DNA from: Actinomadura atramentaria DSM 43919
Lineage (GTDB): Bacteria; Actinomycetota; Actinomycetes; Streptosporangiales; Streptosporangiaceae
Direction of reading: 5' to 3'
Length of the DNA stretch: 58,874 nt
Assembly (NCBI RefSeq): GCF_000381885.1
Contig: NZ_KB907213.1
Span: 286,520-345,393 of the forward strand
Shown here: positions 24,779 to 32,477 of the stretch, one piece after another
Layout of the letters: the number at the start of each line of letters is the position of its first letter
How positions within the stretch are numbered: position 1 is the stretch's first letter
Translations under genes and position numbers: made by a program
The notes under the pieces: generated by a model
Database searches by the model: none
The model's input: only the letters and a program-made list of their open reading frames with translations
Told to the model about the DNA's origin: nothing

Positions 24779-26127
24779 TGACCACGACAGCGATCGGTAC
24801 TCCGGACGAACCAGAGAAGCCCAAGCGTCGGAAGAGCCGGAGCAAGCGCGGGAACGGCGAAGGAAGCATTTGGCGGCGCAAGGACGGCCGGTACGCCTTC
24901 GCCGCGTACGTCCTGACGACGGCCGGGACGCTCAAGCGGGTGCAGGGCTACGCGCCGTCGCACGACGAAGCGCGCAAGCGGTTGACCAAGCTGCTGGAAC
25001 AGTCCGACCAGGGCATTCCGGTGGCGTCGGTGACCTGGACGGTCGAGCAATACTTGACGTACTGGCTGGAGCACGTCGTCAAGCCCGAACGGCGCGCGAC
25101 GACCCACCGGGGATACGAGGTCGCGGTTCGCCGTCATCTGATTCCCGAACTCGGCAAGAAACGGCTCGGAAAACTGATGGCACGTGACGTCCGGCTCGCC
25201 GTCACCCGCATCCGGGAAGCGTGCCAGTGCTGCCGCAACGGCTGGGACGAGATCCGGGAAGTTCCCCGGTGCTGTTCCCTCAAGGGAGGGAAATGCTGCG
25301 CGTCCCGGCTGTCGGTGCGGTCGGTCCAGTACATCCACGCGGTTCTGCGGAACGCGCTCCAAGCCGCCGTCCGGGAAGAGATCATTCCGCGCAACGTCGC
25401 CAAGCTGGTGCAGGTCTCGACACCCGACTACGAGGTGAACCGCGGCCTGACCATCGACCAGGCGCGAGCCGTGCTCGAAGCGGCCAAGGGCGAACGCCTT
25501 CACGCGCTGTTCGTCCTGGCGCTCTGCCTCGGGCTGCGGCGCGGTGAACTGCTCGGGCTCCGCTGGGAAGACATCACGATGGACCCGTGTCGGGCCTGCG
25601 CGGGGGAGGGGTACGCCCCGGACGGCGCCGCGTGCGAGGAATGCGAAGAGACCGGGATCGGGAACGCCGCTCTGGAAGTCCGGCAGGCTCTCCAGCGCAT
25701 CGGTGGGGAACTGCGGTTCGTCCCGCCGAAGACCGCTGATTCCGTGCGGACCATTCCGCTGCCGAACCTGTGCGTGGTCGCGCTTTGCGAGCACCGCGTC
25801 ATGCAGGATCGGGAGGCCGCCGATGCCTGGCCGAACTGGAGAGAACACGGGCTGGTGTTCCCATCCCGCATCGGAACGCCGATGGAACCCGACAACCTCC
25901 GGCGGAGCTGGGGCCGCATCAGGGAAGCGGCGGGGCTGGACGGTGTCCGGCTGCACGACACCCGGCACACGTGCGTGTCCCTGCTCCTGGCGCTCGGCGT
26001 CCCGCCGCACGTCGTCCGGGAGATCGTCGGTCACAGCGACATCGAGGTCACGATGACCATCTACGCTCATGCGGCGCTGGAGGACAAGCGGGCCGCGCTG
26101 CGGAAGCTGGGGGACGTGCTCGGCTGA
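24778..26127 (+). CDS. int: Tyrosine integrase of the AICE, with cysteine-rich insertions
   Basis: A 449-aa integrase. The N-terminal arm-binding domain begins GNGEGSIWRRKDGRYAF. Catalytic residues are R254 (LGLRRGELLGL), H393/R396 (HDTRHTC), the GHS motif and Y429 (TIYAHA). Unusual cysteine-rich insertions are CQCCRNGWDEIREVPRCC with a following CC, and a DnaJ-like CRACAGEGYAPDG with CEEC, which probably bind zinc. It is translated from ATG 24778 and followed by a terminator and the att site, which overlaps tRNA-Phe. Confidence 0.92.
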   Translation: MTTTAIGTPDEPEKPKRRKSRSKRGNGEGSIWRRKDGRYAFAAYVLTTAGTLKRVQGYAPSHDEARKRLTKLLEQSDQGIPVASVTWTVEQYLTYWLEHVVKPERRATTHRGYEVAVRRHLIPELGKKRLGKLMARDVRLAVTRIREACQCCRNGWDEIREVPRCCSLKGGKCCASRLSVRSVQYIHAVLRNALQAAVREEIIPRNVAKLVQVSTPDYEVNRGLTIDQARAVLEAAKGERLHALFVLALCLGLRRGELLGLRWEDITMDPCRACAGEGYAPDGAACEECEETGIGNAALEVRQALQRIGGELRFVPPKTADSVRTIPLPNLCVVALCEHRVMQDREAADAWPNWREHGLVFPSRIGTPMEPDNLRRSWGRIREAAGLDGVRLHDTRHTCVSLLLALGVPPHVVREIVGHSDIEVTMTIYAHAALEDKRAALRKLGDVLG

Positions 26128-26131
26128 GGCC

Positions 26132-26153
26132 GTTGCTGTCACGGTTGCTGTCA
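26132..26153 (+). repeat. Right arm-type repeats (GTTGCTGTCA x2)
   Basis: Copies at 26132-26141 and 26144-26153, with the same orientation and 12-bp period as 10562-10583. They lie 46 bp from the att core, between it and the integrase gene. Confidence 0.7.
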
Positions 26154-26154
26154 A

Positions 26155-26187
26155 AAACGCCCGGCGCGATCATCGCTCCGGGCGTTT
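26155..26187 (+). terminator. Intrinsic terminator after the AICE integrase
   Basis: A 10-bp perfect stem AAACGCCCGG/CCGGGCGTTT with a 13-base loop, immediately downstream of int. Its position parallels the terminator at 10378. Confidence 0.8.
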
Positions 26188-26199
26188 CGGCTGTTCAAA

Positions 26200-26246
26200 G
26201 GGTGTGGGCAGGGGCGGGGTCGAACCGCCGACCTTTCGCTTTTCAG
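26200..26246. repeat. Right attachment site (att core within tRNA-Phe)
   Basis: A perfect 47-bp copy of 10431-10477. It spans the tRNA-Phe anticodon loop to the 3' end plus five bases beyond. Confidence 0.92.
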
Positions 26247-26278
26247 GCGAACGCTCGTACCGACTGAGCTACCTGCCC
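26205..26278 (-). tRNA. tRNA-Phe (anticodon GAA)
   Basis: A cloverleaf reads on the minus strand from 26278: acceptor GGGCAGG pairs with CCTGCCC at the 3' end, D loop AGCTCAGTCGGTA, anticodon loop CTGAAAA (anticodon GAA) and T loop GGTTCGACCCC. The CCA is not encoded. It is the integration target of the AICE and stays functional because the element supplies an identical 3' half. Confidence 0.95.
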
Positions 26279-26316
26279 GGGACGCGCGGTCGTCGCGGTG
26301 ACGTTGGCACGTCTGG

Positions 26317-26391
26317 CGGTCCTGACGGGATTTGAACCCGCGGCCTCCACCTTGACAGGGTGGCGAGCACTCCTAGCTGCTCCACAGGACC
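26317..26391 (-). tRNA. tRNA-Asp (anticodon GTC)
   Basis: On the minus strand from 26391: acceptor GGTCCTG pairs with CAGGACC, anticodon loop CTGTCAA (GTC), T arm GGGTTCAAATCCC. It lies 38 bp upstream of tRNA-Phe in the same direction, probably one tRNA operon. Confidence 0.95.
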
Positions 26392-26570
26392 TTGCGTTTT
26401 CCCCGAGTCTAGACTCTCGGGGGCGTCTCCCGGGGTGGGCTCCCTCGCGGGGCCGTTTTCCTGGCGACGTCCGAAAGCATACGGGATGCTCGCTGCCTGC
26501 GCCAACTCGGTATTGGGGCCGGGGAAACCGCAGGTCAGCGGGGGTGCGTGCCGGGTGGCGCGCACCCCCG

Positions 26571-27806
26571 TCAGCCGAGGAACGTCCGGTTCGCCGCGGC
26601 GACGCGGTCGGTGTAGGCCGGGTCGTCGGTGGGGGCGACCGCGCGCAGGAGTTCGACGCCGTCCACGGAGATCTGGTCGGCCAGCTCGTGGGGGTCGGCG
26701 GCGGCGATGCGGTAGCGGCGGTCGGTGGGGGGCAGGAGGAGGGCGGGCAGGGGGACGGACAGGACGCGGGAGAGGGCCAGCAGGTCGTTGGCCGTGTAGG
26801 ACGCGGTCGAGTCCAGGGAGGCGTCCGAGATGTCCGAAGCGGACCAGGGGCGGCCCGTCAGGCGGGTCAGGGACGCGGCCGCGAGGGTGGGGTCGAGGTC
26901 CCGGACGCGCCGCCAGTGCCCGACGTTCGCCGCGACGACCTGGTTCATGCTGATCACACGGTCCGGTGTCGGAGCGTCAACAGGCAGAACGGGCGGACGC
27001 GCGGGGCGGCGCAGCGCACGCACGAACGCGAGAAACACGAGCAACGCCCCGAGCACCGGGAACGCCCACGGATACGAGGACGTCGAGCCCGTGAAGGCGA
27101 TCGGCTCGTCAATCCCGGTGATCTCGCCGCGGATCGTGTAGCGCCCGAACGCGGGCCCGTCGAGGGTGAACCGCGTCGTGTACGAGCGTTCCTGGCCGGG
27201 CTGGAGCGTGCCGAGCGGCGGCGCGGCGACGATCGTCGTCGGGTCGGCGCCGCGCCCGGCGGCGAGGGAGAGCGGCGCGTCGGCGACGGGCGCCTGTCCG
27301 TCGTTGCGGACGGTGAAGCGCAGCGTCCGGTGGGCGGGCCCGCCGAACCAGGACGCGACGCCTGAGCCGGTCACCGAGACGTCCGTCACGGTGAGGCGGC
27401 GGCTGCTGGTGACGCCGCCGGTCTCGGGCGCGGCGAGCGTGCCGGCCCCGGCGACGGCGACGGGCGTCGTGACGGGCGTCCCGCCGGTCACGGGCCGCGC
27501 GGAGACGACGCAGGGGCAGCCGATGGGCGGTTTCGCGACGGTCAGCAGGACGGTCGCCGTCTTCTTCGCGGCGACGAACGTCGTCGCGGACGTCGTGACG
27601 GCGCAGTCGGCCGTCCCGCGCCGCGCGGAGTTCCCGCACAGTTCGACGACGACGTTCCCAGCGGCCCAGCCCGACAGTTTCACGGTGAGGGTGTCGCCCG
27701 CCTTCACCGACGTCCGGTCCACCGCGACGCGCGGCGCGTCGGCGGACGCGGGAACGGCCGGAAACACCAGCAGCGCGGCCAGGAGGACGGCGAAAACCCG
27801 CTTCAT
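26571..27806 (-). CDS. Secreted-domain/TM protein with cytoplasmic XRE-like domain
   Basis: A 411-aa protein. It starts with a signal peptide (MKRVFAVLLAALLVFPAVPA, then SADA). Extracytoplasmic beta-rich domains follow with cysteines (VVVELCGNSARRG; DCAV; IGCPCVV). One TM helix is at about residues 265-285 (YPWAFPVLGALLVFLAFV). The C-terminal ~120 residues look like a Cro/C1-type HTH (ANVGHWRRVRDLDPTLAAAS ... TANDLLALSRVLSVPLPALL), which would be cytoplasmic. This order is unusual for an XRE protein. The ATG at 27806 overlaps the upstream gene's TGA, so they are coupled. It may be a membrane-bound regulator or a surface protein. Confidence 0.7.
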   Translation of the reverse strand: MKRVFAVLLAALLVFPAVPASADAPRVAVDRTSVKAGDTLTVKLSGWAAGNVVVELCGNSARRGTADCAVTTSATTFVAAKKTATVLLTVAKPPIGCPCVVSARPVTGGTPVTTPVAVAGAGTLAAPETGGVTSSRRLTVTDVSVTGSGVASWFGGPAHRTLRFTVRNDGQAPVADAPLSLAAGRGADPTTIVAAPPLGTLQPGQERSYTTRFTLDGPAFGRYTIRGEITGIDEPIAFTGSTSSYPWAFPVLGALLVFLAFVRALRRPARPPVLPVDAPTPDRVISMNQVVAANVGHWRRVRDLDPTLAAASLTRLTGRPWSASDISDASLDSTASYTANDLLALSRVLSVPLPALLLPPTDRRYRIAAADPHELADQISVDGVELLRAVAPTDDPAYTDRVAAANRTFLG

Positions 27807-28762
27807 GCCTTCCTCCGGCGGCGCACGGCGAACACGGCGACGCCGCCCGCCAGGACGACGACGAGACCGAGGTACAGCCACGGCACGCCCCACGACGACG
27901 CGGTCCGCGTCACGGGCCGGACGGCCAGCGCGGAACCCGTCGCCGGGTCCGCGAGCGTCAGCCGCACCGATGCGCGCAACGGCCCGACGGGCGCGACGCC
28001 CGGCAGCTTCTCGGTGAACGTGTACGTGTTTCCGGGCAGCAGCTCCGGGATGGGCCGCGAGACGGGCCTGCCCTGCGACCAGCCGAACGGCCCGGCCGCC
28101 GAGATCCGCGCCGAGGCTGTCACCCGGACGTTGCCGGTGTTGCGGACGCGGTACGCGACCGTCATGTCCGAGGTCCCCGCGACAGGCGCGGAGTAGGAAG
28201 CGGCCAGCTCCTCGATCTGCACGGACGGGCTCAGCGGCCCGTTGACGCGCACGTGGACGCGCGCCGCCACGCGCCGGTCCACGTTCACGCGCTGCCCCGT
28301 CGCGGACGTCTCCTGTTGGGTGATCGCCGTGACGACGCCGCCGCTGTGGTCGCCGGGCGTCGCGTCGGCCGGGACGGTCAGCGTGAACGGCACCTGCAGC
28401 CGTTTGCCGGGCTTGATGCGGTACGTCCCGGCGCGGAAGGCGATCCACGTCCCGACGCCCGTCGCGCGGCGGTCGGCGGTGAGCAGCGCGAACGACCCGT
28501 CCGGGGTGTTGAACGCGTCGGTCGCGTACACGCGGAGCGTCAGCGCGCGGCTGCCGAGATTGGAGACCGTGACCTTGTCGCTGATCTTCTGCCCGGGGGC
28601 GGCCGTGTAGACGAAGTAGTCCCGCCCGCTCGGGCCGGTGGGCCCGGCCGGGCGGACGGCCCAGGTGAAGCCGGGGTCGGGGGCGGCGTGCGCGACCGGC
28701 GCGGCGGCCGCCGCGAGCAGGGCCGCGAGGGCGGCCGCGCCCGCGCGGGCGGGTGCGTTCAT
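27803..28762 (-). CDS. Secreted membrane-anchored WxL/DUF916-like protein
   Basis: A 319-aa protein with a signal peptide (ALAALLAAAAAPVAHAAPD), a first beta-sandwich domain (YFVYTAAPGQKISDKVTVSN; FTLTVPADATPGDHSGGVV) typical of DUF916-like surface proteins, a second Ig-like domain (YRVRNTGNVRVTASARI) and a C-terminal TM helix (GVPWLYLGLVVVLAGGVAVF) followed by RRRRKA. The ATG at 28762 opens the frame after an intergenic hairpin. DUF916-like proteins pair with WxL proteins and bind cell wall; the gene upstream is a candidate partner. Confidence 0.75.
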   Translation of the reverse strand: MNAPARAGAAALAALLAAAAAPVAHAAPDPGFTWAVRPAGPTGPSGRDYFVYTAAPGQKISDKVTVSNLGSRALTLRVYATDAFNTPDGSFALLTADRRATGVGTWIAFRAGTYRIKPGKRLQVPFTLTVPADATPGDHSGGVVTAITQQETSATGQRVNVDRRVAARVHVRVNGPLSPSVQIEELAASYSAPVAGTSDMTVAYRVRNTGNVRVTASARISAAGPFGWSQGRPVSRPIPELLPGNTYTFTEKLPGVAPVGPLRASVRLTLADPATGSALAVRPVTRTASSWGVPWLYLGLVVVLAGGVAVFAVRRRRKA

Positions 28763-28789
28763 GGGGTTTCTCCGCAAGACTCGGGGGAC

Positions 28790-28820
28790 GCGGCGCCCCT
28801 TGTCCCAGAAGGGGCGCCGC
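28790..28820 (-). terminator. Strong intergenic hairpin (terminator or processing site)
   Basis: A perfect 12-bp stem GCGGCGCCCCTT/AAGGGGCGCCGC with a 7-base loop between two minus-strand genes. No T run follows on the minus strand, so it may attenuate rather than end transcription. Confidence 0.6.
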
Positions 28821-28836
28821 GCCGGAGGATGACCCG

Positions 28837-29838
28837 TCAGGACAGGGTCAGGGTGAGGGTGCCGGTGTAGTCGCCGGGCACGGCGCCCGCCGGGACGCCG
28901 AGGTCGAGCCCGGCGCCCGCCTCGAACACGCCGCCGCTCGCGCCGCCCGCCGAGGCGGCGAGGGTGCGGGCGACGTCCAGACCGGAGACGGCCGGGCCCG
29001 CGGTGACCGCGCCGCCGGAGCCGTCGTTGACGACGGCCGCGTTCGGCGCCCACGCCATGTTCGCGGCGGGGATGGCGCCGCCCGCCGCGGACGTGAGGTC
29101 GCCGAGCTGGCCGACCAGGCTCCAGCCCGCGTTCGTGCCGCGCGCGTCGGTGACGGTGGCCTTGTTCAGCGCGCCGGTGGCGTGGCCGCCGGGCGCGGCG
29201 TCGGTGAGGGCGACGTTGTTGCCCGCGACGGACAGGGTCAGCGCGCCGGTCTTGTTGATCTTCGCGGTGATGGTCTGCTGCTCGCTGGAGCCGCCGCCCC
29301 CGCCCGGGTTCTCGCCGCCCTCGCCCGGGTCGCCGCCGCCGGGGTTCTCGCCGCCGGTGAACGTGACGGGCGTGAACGTGTCCTGGCTGCGGTCGGTGGA
29401 GCCGTGCGCCGCGATCGTGATGACGTAGCACTGGGTGACGAGGCAGTCGATGTCGTTGCCCTCGGCGTCCTTGTACTTGGCCTTGACGCCGGGCAGGACG
29501 GTGCTGAACGTGCCGTCGTCGTTCATCGGGCCCTGCCCGGCGGACGGGGCCGCGCCCTTGTGGATCCACTTGGACACCTGGAAGACGCCCGCGTTGGTGG
29601 CGTAGTCGGCGGTCTTCGGGCCGAACGCGACGTAGATGGCGTTGCCGCCGGCGGCGGCGGGGTTGAAGCCGGTGCCCTCGACCGCCAGGTCCTGGCCGGC
29701 GGGGTCGACGCCGGTGGACGGCGACACGGTCGTCGCGGGTCCGGCGGCGTACGCGGGGGACAGGCCGGCGGCCGTGACGGCGGCTGCCGCGCCGACGACG
29801 AGGGCGCCGCGGCCCAGCCGCGAGGCGATGGAACGCAT
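28837..29838 (-). CDS. Secreted protein, neocarzinostatin-like domain plus WxL-like C-terminus
   Basis: A 333-aa exported protein. After a signal peptide (LVVGAAAAVTAAGLSPAYA) comes a ~130-aa domain (GQDLAVEGTGFNP ... CLVTQCYVITIAAHGSTDRS) shared with the proteins at 29938 and 30838. A Gly/Pro linker separates it from a C-terminal domain ending YTGTLTLTLS, similar to WxL-type wall-binding domains. There is no TM anchor. It is encoded next to heme-uptake genes under an iron box, so a role in surface heme capture is plausible but not shown. Confidence 0.72.
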   Translation of the reverse strand: MRSIASRLGRGALVVGAAAAVTAAGLSPAYAAGPATTVSPSTGVDPAGQDLAVEGTGFNPAAAGGNAIYVAFGPKTADYATNAGVFQVSKWIHKGAAPSAGQGPMNDDGTFSTVLPGVKAKYKDAEGNDIDCLVTQCYVITIAAHGSTDRSQDTFTPVTFTGGENPGGGDPGEGGENPGGGGGSSEQQTITAKINKTGALTLSVAGNNVALTDAAPGGHATGALNKATVTDARGTNAGWSLVGQLGDLTSAAGGAIPAANMAWAPNAAVVNDGSGGAVTAGPAVSGLDVARTLAASAGGASGGVFEAGAGLDLGVPAGAVPGDYTGTLTLTLS

Positions 29839-29937
29839 GGAGTGCTCCTTGTGGGGTGTTGGGAGTGCGCGCGGGCGCGCGCGGTCCGCCGCGCCGCTGC
29901 GGGTGGCGGCGGCGGGGACGATCGGGGGCGGGGGACG

Positions 29938-30720
29938 TCAGCGGGCGGGTCGGCGCCGCCGCCGGGCGAGGAGCCGGACGCCGATTCCGGCGGCGGCGAC
30001 GGCGGCGACGGCGATCCAGAACGGGGCGGGCGAGCGCGCGGGCGGCCCCGCGGCCGTCTGCCGGAACGTCTCGGCGGCGACGGGGGTGGCGAAGCCCTGC
30101 GGGACGCCGGCCGCGGCGGTCGGCGTCCCGGCGGCGGGCGGGGCGGTGCCGCCCGGGGTCGTCGAGCCGAGGGAGCCGGAGGCGGACGAGCCAGGGCTGG
30201 CGCCCGCGCCGGAGCCGGACGGCGTGTTCGCCTCGGGCGCGCGCGCCGCGCCCTTGAACGCGATCGGCACCATCGCGTCCTGGCTGCGGTCGGGCACGCC
30301 GTGCGCGGCCATCGTCATGACGTAGCAGGCGCTGACGAGGCAGTTCACCGCCTTGCCGTTCCCGTCGGTGTACTTGGCCTTCACGGCGATGCGCACGCTG
30401 AACGACCCAGCGGCGCTCATCGGCGCCTGCCCGTTCCCGCCGCCGCCCGGGTGGACCCAGACGGCGGACGCGAACAGGTTGGCGTCCTTGAAGAAGTTCG
30501 CGGGACGGGGACCGAACACGACGTACACGCCGAACGCGTTGTTGCGCTTGGCGTCGAAGCCGCTGCCGGTGACCGTCAGCGTCGCGCCGGACTGCGGGAC
30601 GCCGGTGCGCTGCGAGACCGCCAGGGAGGCCGCGTGCGCGGGGGTCGCGAGGGCGACCGGCGCGGCGCACAGGAGGGCCGCCGCCGAAACGCTCGCGACG
30701 GCGCGCTGGCGGCGATTCAT
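29938..30720 (-). CDS. Surface-anchored protein with neocarzinostatin-like domain
   Basis: A 260-aa protein: signal peptide (ASVSAAALLCAAPVALATPA), one copy of the shared domain (GATLTVTGSGFDAKRNN; CLVSACYVMTMAAHGVPDRS), a Ser/Gly/Pro-rich spacer and a TM anchor (FWIAVAAVAAAGIGVRLLA) with a basic tail. It is transcribed divergently from the 30838 gene across an iron box. The shared domain keeps C-x4-C and DRSQD, suggesting a disulfide and a ligand site. A heme or siderophore surface receptor is the working idea. Confidence 0.72.
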   Translation of the reverse strand: MNRRQRAVASVSAAALLCAAPVALATPAHAASLAVSQRTGVPQSGATLTVTGSGFDAKRNNAFGVYVVFGPRPANFFKDANLFASAVWVHPGGGGNGQAPMSAAGSFSVRIAVKAKYTDGNGKAVNCLVSACYVMTMAAHGVPDRSQDAMVPIAFKGAARAPEANTPSGSGAGASPGSSASGSLGSTTPGGTAPPAAGTPTAAAGVPQGFATPVAAETFRQTAAGPPARSPAPFWIAVAAVAAAGIGVRLLARRRRRPAR

Positions 30721-30757
30721 CGGACGTGCTTCATGGTTCGACCCCGCGTCTTCCTAC

Positions 30758-30776
30758 TTAGGTAAGGCTAAGCTAA
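30758..30776. promoter_or_regulatory. DtxR/IdeR iron box
   Basis: TTAGGTAAGGCTAAGCTAA matches the 19-bp DtxR/IdeR consensus (TTAGGTTAGSCTAACCTAA) at 17 positions. It lies in the divergent promoter between 30720 (minus) and 30838 (plus), so iron-loaded DtxR/IdeR should repress both the surface-protein genes and the hmu operon. Confidence 0.85.
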
Positions 30777-30837
30777 CGTAACGCCCCAGCGGCTGAAAAG
30801 CCGACATAGGCCACATTTCGCAACACTGGGACGGACG

Positions 30838-31446
30838 ATGCGCAGAACGGTGCCCCTCCTCGCCGCGACCGGCGTGGCCCTCGCACTCACCACCGGACTC
30901 GCGCACGCGGACGCCGGGTCGGCCACCGGCGCGAGCGGCCAGACGCTGACCGTCTCCCAGACCACCGGCCTCGCGAGGGACGGCGCGACGCTGACCGTCA
31001 CCGGCCACGGCTTCGACACCGGTAAGGGCGTCTACGTCGCGTTCTGCCAGGACAACGGCGCGGGCAAGGCCCCGCACCCGTGCGGCGGCGGCGCGGACAC
31101 CAGCGGCAAGACCGGCGGATCGCAGTGGATCTCGTCCAACCCGCCGCCGTACGGCAAGGGGCTGGCCGTCCCGTACGGCCCCGGCGGGACGTTCAGCGTG
31201 CAGATCAAGATCGCGGCGAAACTCAACGACGCCGTGGACTGCACGAAGGTGAAGTGCGTCGTCGCGACCCGCGCTGATCACACGCGGTCGAACGACCGCA
31301 GCCAGGACGTGCGCGTGCCGGTCTCGTTCGAGGGCGGCTCGTCGTCGCTGCCGTGGATCGTCGGCGGCGCTGCCGCTGCGGTCGTCGTGCTCGGCGGCGG
31401 CGCGGCGCTGCTCGTCCGGCGGCGGCGCGGCGGGAGCGCGGCGTGA
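30838..31446 (+). CDS. Surface-anchored neocarzinostatin-like domain protein, first gene of the hmu operon
   Basis: A 202-aa protein with a signal peptide (LLAATGVALALTTGLAHADA), one copy of the shared domain (GATLTVTGHGFDTGKGVYVA; CTKVKCVVATRADHTRSNDR then SQD) and a C-terminal TM helix (LPWIVGGAAAAVVVLGGGAA). The stop overlaps hmuT (GTGA). Location at the head of a DtxR-controlled heme ABC operon, like htaA in corynebacteria, suggests a cell-surface heme-passing protein; sequence relation to HtaA is not evident. Confidence 0.75.
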   Translation: MRRTVPLLAATGVALALTTGLAHADAGSATGASGQTLTVSQTTGLARDGATLTVTGHGFDTGKGVYVAFCQDNGAGKAPHPCGGGADTSGKTGGSQWISSNPPPYGKGLAVPYGPGGTFSVQIKIAAKLNDAVDCTKVKCVVATRADHTRSNDRSQDVRVPVSFEGGSSSLPWIVGGAAAAVVVLGGGAALLVRRRRGGSAA

Positions 31447-32477
31447 AGGCGCGTTTTGCGGCGGCCGCCCTCGCGGCGGTCACCGCGCTGGCGGGCGCGG
31501 GCTGCGCCGCCGGGACGGGCGGGGCCGCGTCCGGCGCGACCGACGCGGTCGCGAGCTGCGGGCCGTCCACCGTGCGGGTTCCGGACAAGGACGTCGAACC
31601 GCTCAGCCCCGCGCCGAAGCCGGAGCTGCCCGTCACCGTCGCGTCCGCCGACGGGAAGCGCGTCACGGTGAAGAAGGCGGACCGCGTCCTCGCGCTCAAC
31701 CTGTACGGGTCGCTCGCGGAGATCGTGTTCAGCCTCGGGCTCGGGGACCGCGTGATCGGACGCGACGCGTCCACGACGTTCCCGTCCGCCGCGAAGCTCC
31801 CCCTCGTCACCAACCAGGGCCACGACCTGTCCGCCGAGGCGATCCTCCGGATGGACCCCGACGTCGTCCTCGCGGACCGCAGCATCGGGCCGCCCGAGGC
31901 GCTCCAGCAGATCCGCGCGGCGGGAATCCCCGTCGTCATGGTGGACGACCGGCAGACGATCCCCGCGATCGGCGAGCACATCACCGCCATCGCCGCCGCG
32001 CTCGGCGTCCCCGCCGCCGGGAAGAAGCTGAACGCGCGCGTCACCGCGCAGATCGACGCGGCCCGCGCGAAAGCCTCGCACGGCGGCGAGCCGCTGCGCG
32101 TCGCGTTCCTCTACCTGCGTGGCACCGCCGGGGTCTACCTCATCGGCGGCAAGGGCGCGGGCTCGGACGCGATGATCCAGGCGGTCGGCGCGACCGACGC
32201 GGGCACCGCCGCCGGGCTCAGCGGGTTCCGCCCGCTCACCAGCGAAGGGCTCATCAACGCCGCGCCCGACGTCATCCTCGTCATGACGGACGGGCTGGAG
32301 TCGGTCGGCGGCGTCAAGGGCCTGCTGAAACTGCCCGGCGTCGCGCAAACGCCCGCGGGCCGCGCGCACCGCGTCGTGGACGCCGACGACGGCACGCTCC
32401 TCAACTTCGGCGCGCGCACCGGTGAGACCATCGAAGCGCTCGCCGTCGCGCTGCACGATCCGTGCGGTGCTCGGTGA
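31443..32477 (+). CDS. hmuT: Heme ABC transporter substrate-binding lipoprotein HmuT
   Basis: A 344-aa class III periplasmic-binding-type protein. Cys21 (ALAGAGC) is a likely lipidation site, though the lipobox is degenerate. Two Rossmann-like lobes are indicated by RVLALNLYGSLAEIVFSLGL, ILRMDPDVVLADRSIGP and GLINAAPDVILVMTDG. The GTG start overlaps the previous stop. Followed by permease and ATPase in overlapping order, this is a BtuF/HmuT-like binding protein; heme rather than siderophore is inferred from the closest pattern. Confidence 0.85.
   Translation: MKARFAAAALAAVTALAGAGCAAGTGGAASGATDAVASCGPSTVRVPDKDVEPLSPAPKPELPVTVASADGKRVTVKKADRVLALNLYGSLAEIVFSLGLGDRVIGRDASTTFPSAAKLPLVTNQGHDLSAEAILRMDPDVVLADRSIGPPEALQQIRAAGIPVVMVDDRQTIPAIGEHITAIAAALGVPAAGKKLNARVTAQIDAARAKASHGGEPLRVAFLYLRGTAGVYLIGGKGAGSDAMIQAVGATDAGTAAGLSGFRPLTSEGLINAAPDVILVMTDGLESVGGVKGLLKLPGVAQTPAGRAHRVVDADDGTLLNFGARTGETIEALAVALHDPCGAR

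Larger units (their letters stand above)
10478..26246. mobile_element. AICE-type integrative and conjugative element in tRNA-Phe (about 15.8 kb)
   Basis: The element is bounded by perfect 47-bp att repeats and carries a full AICE set in one orientation: TraB/FtsK-like translocase, DUF2637 protein, RepSA initiator, excisionase and integrase. Paired GTTGCTGTCA arm repeats near both ends fit integrase arm-binding sites of a circular attP. Integration leaves tRNA-Phe intact at the right end. Cargo lies at about 11.7-16.5 kb and a regulatory block at 16.6-19.9 kb. All backbone genes appear intact, so the element may still be able to excise (inference). Confidence 0.9.

Noticed and set aside
27807..30670. 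Single 955-codon minus-strand protein across three surface genes
   Set aside because: The upstream part is a shadow of the genes at 28837 and 29938; the real gene starts at 28762 with a signal peptide.
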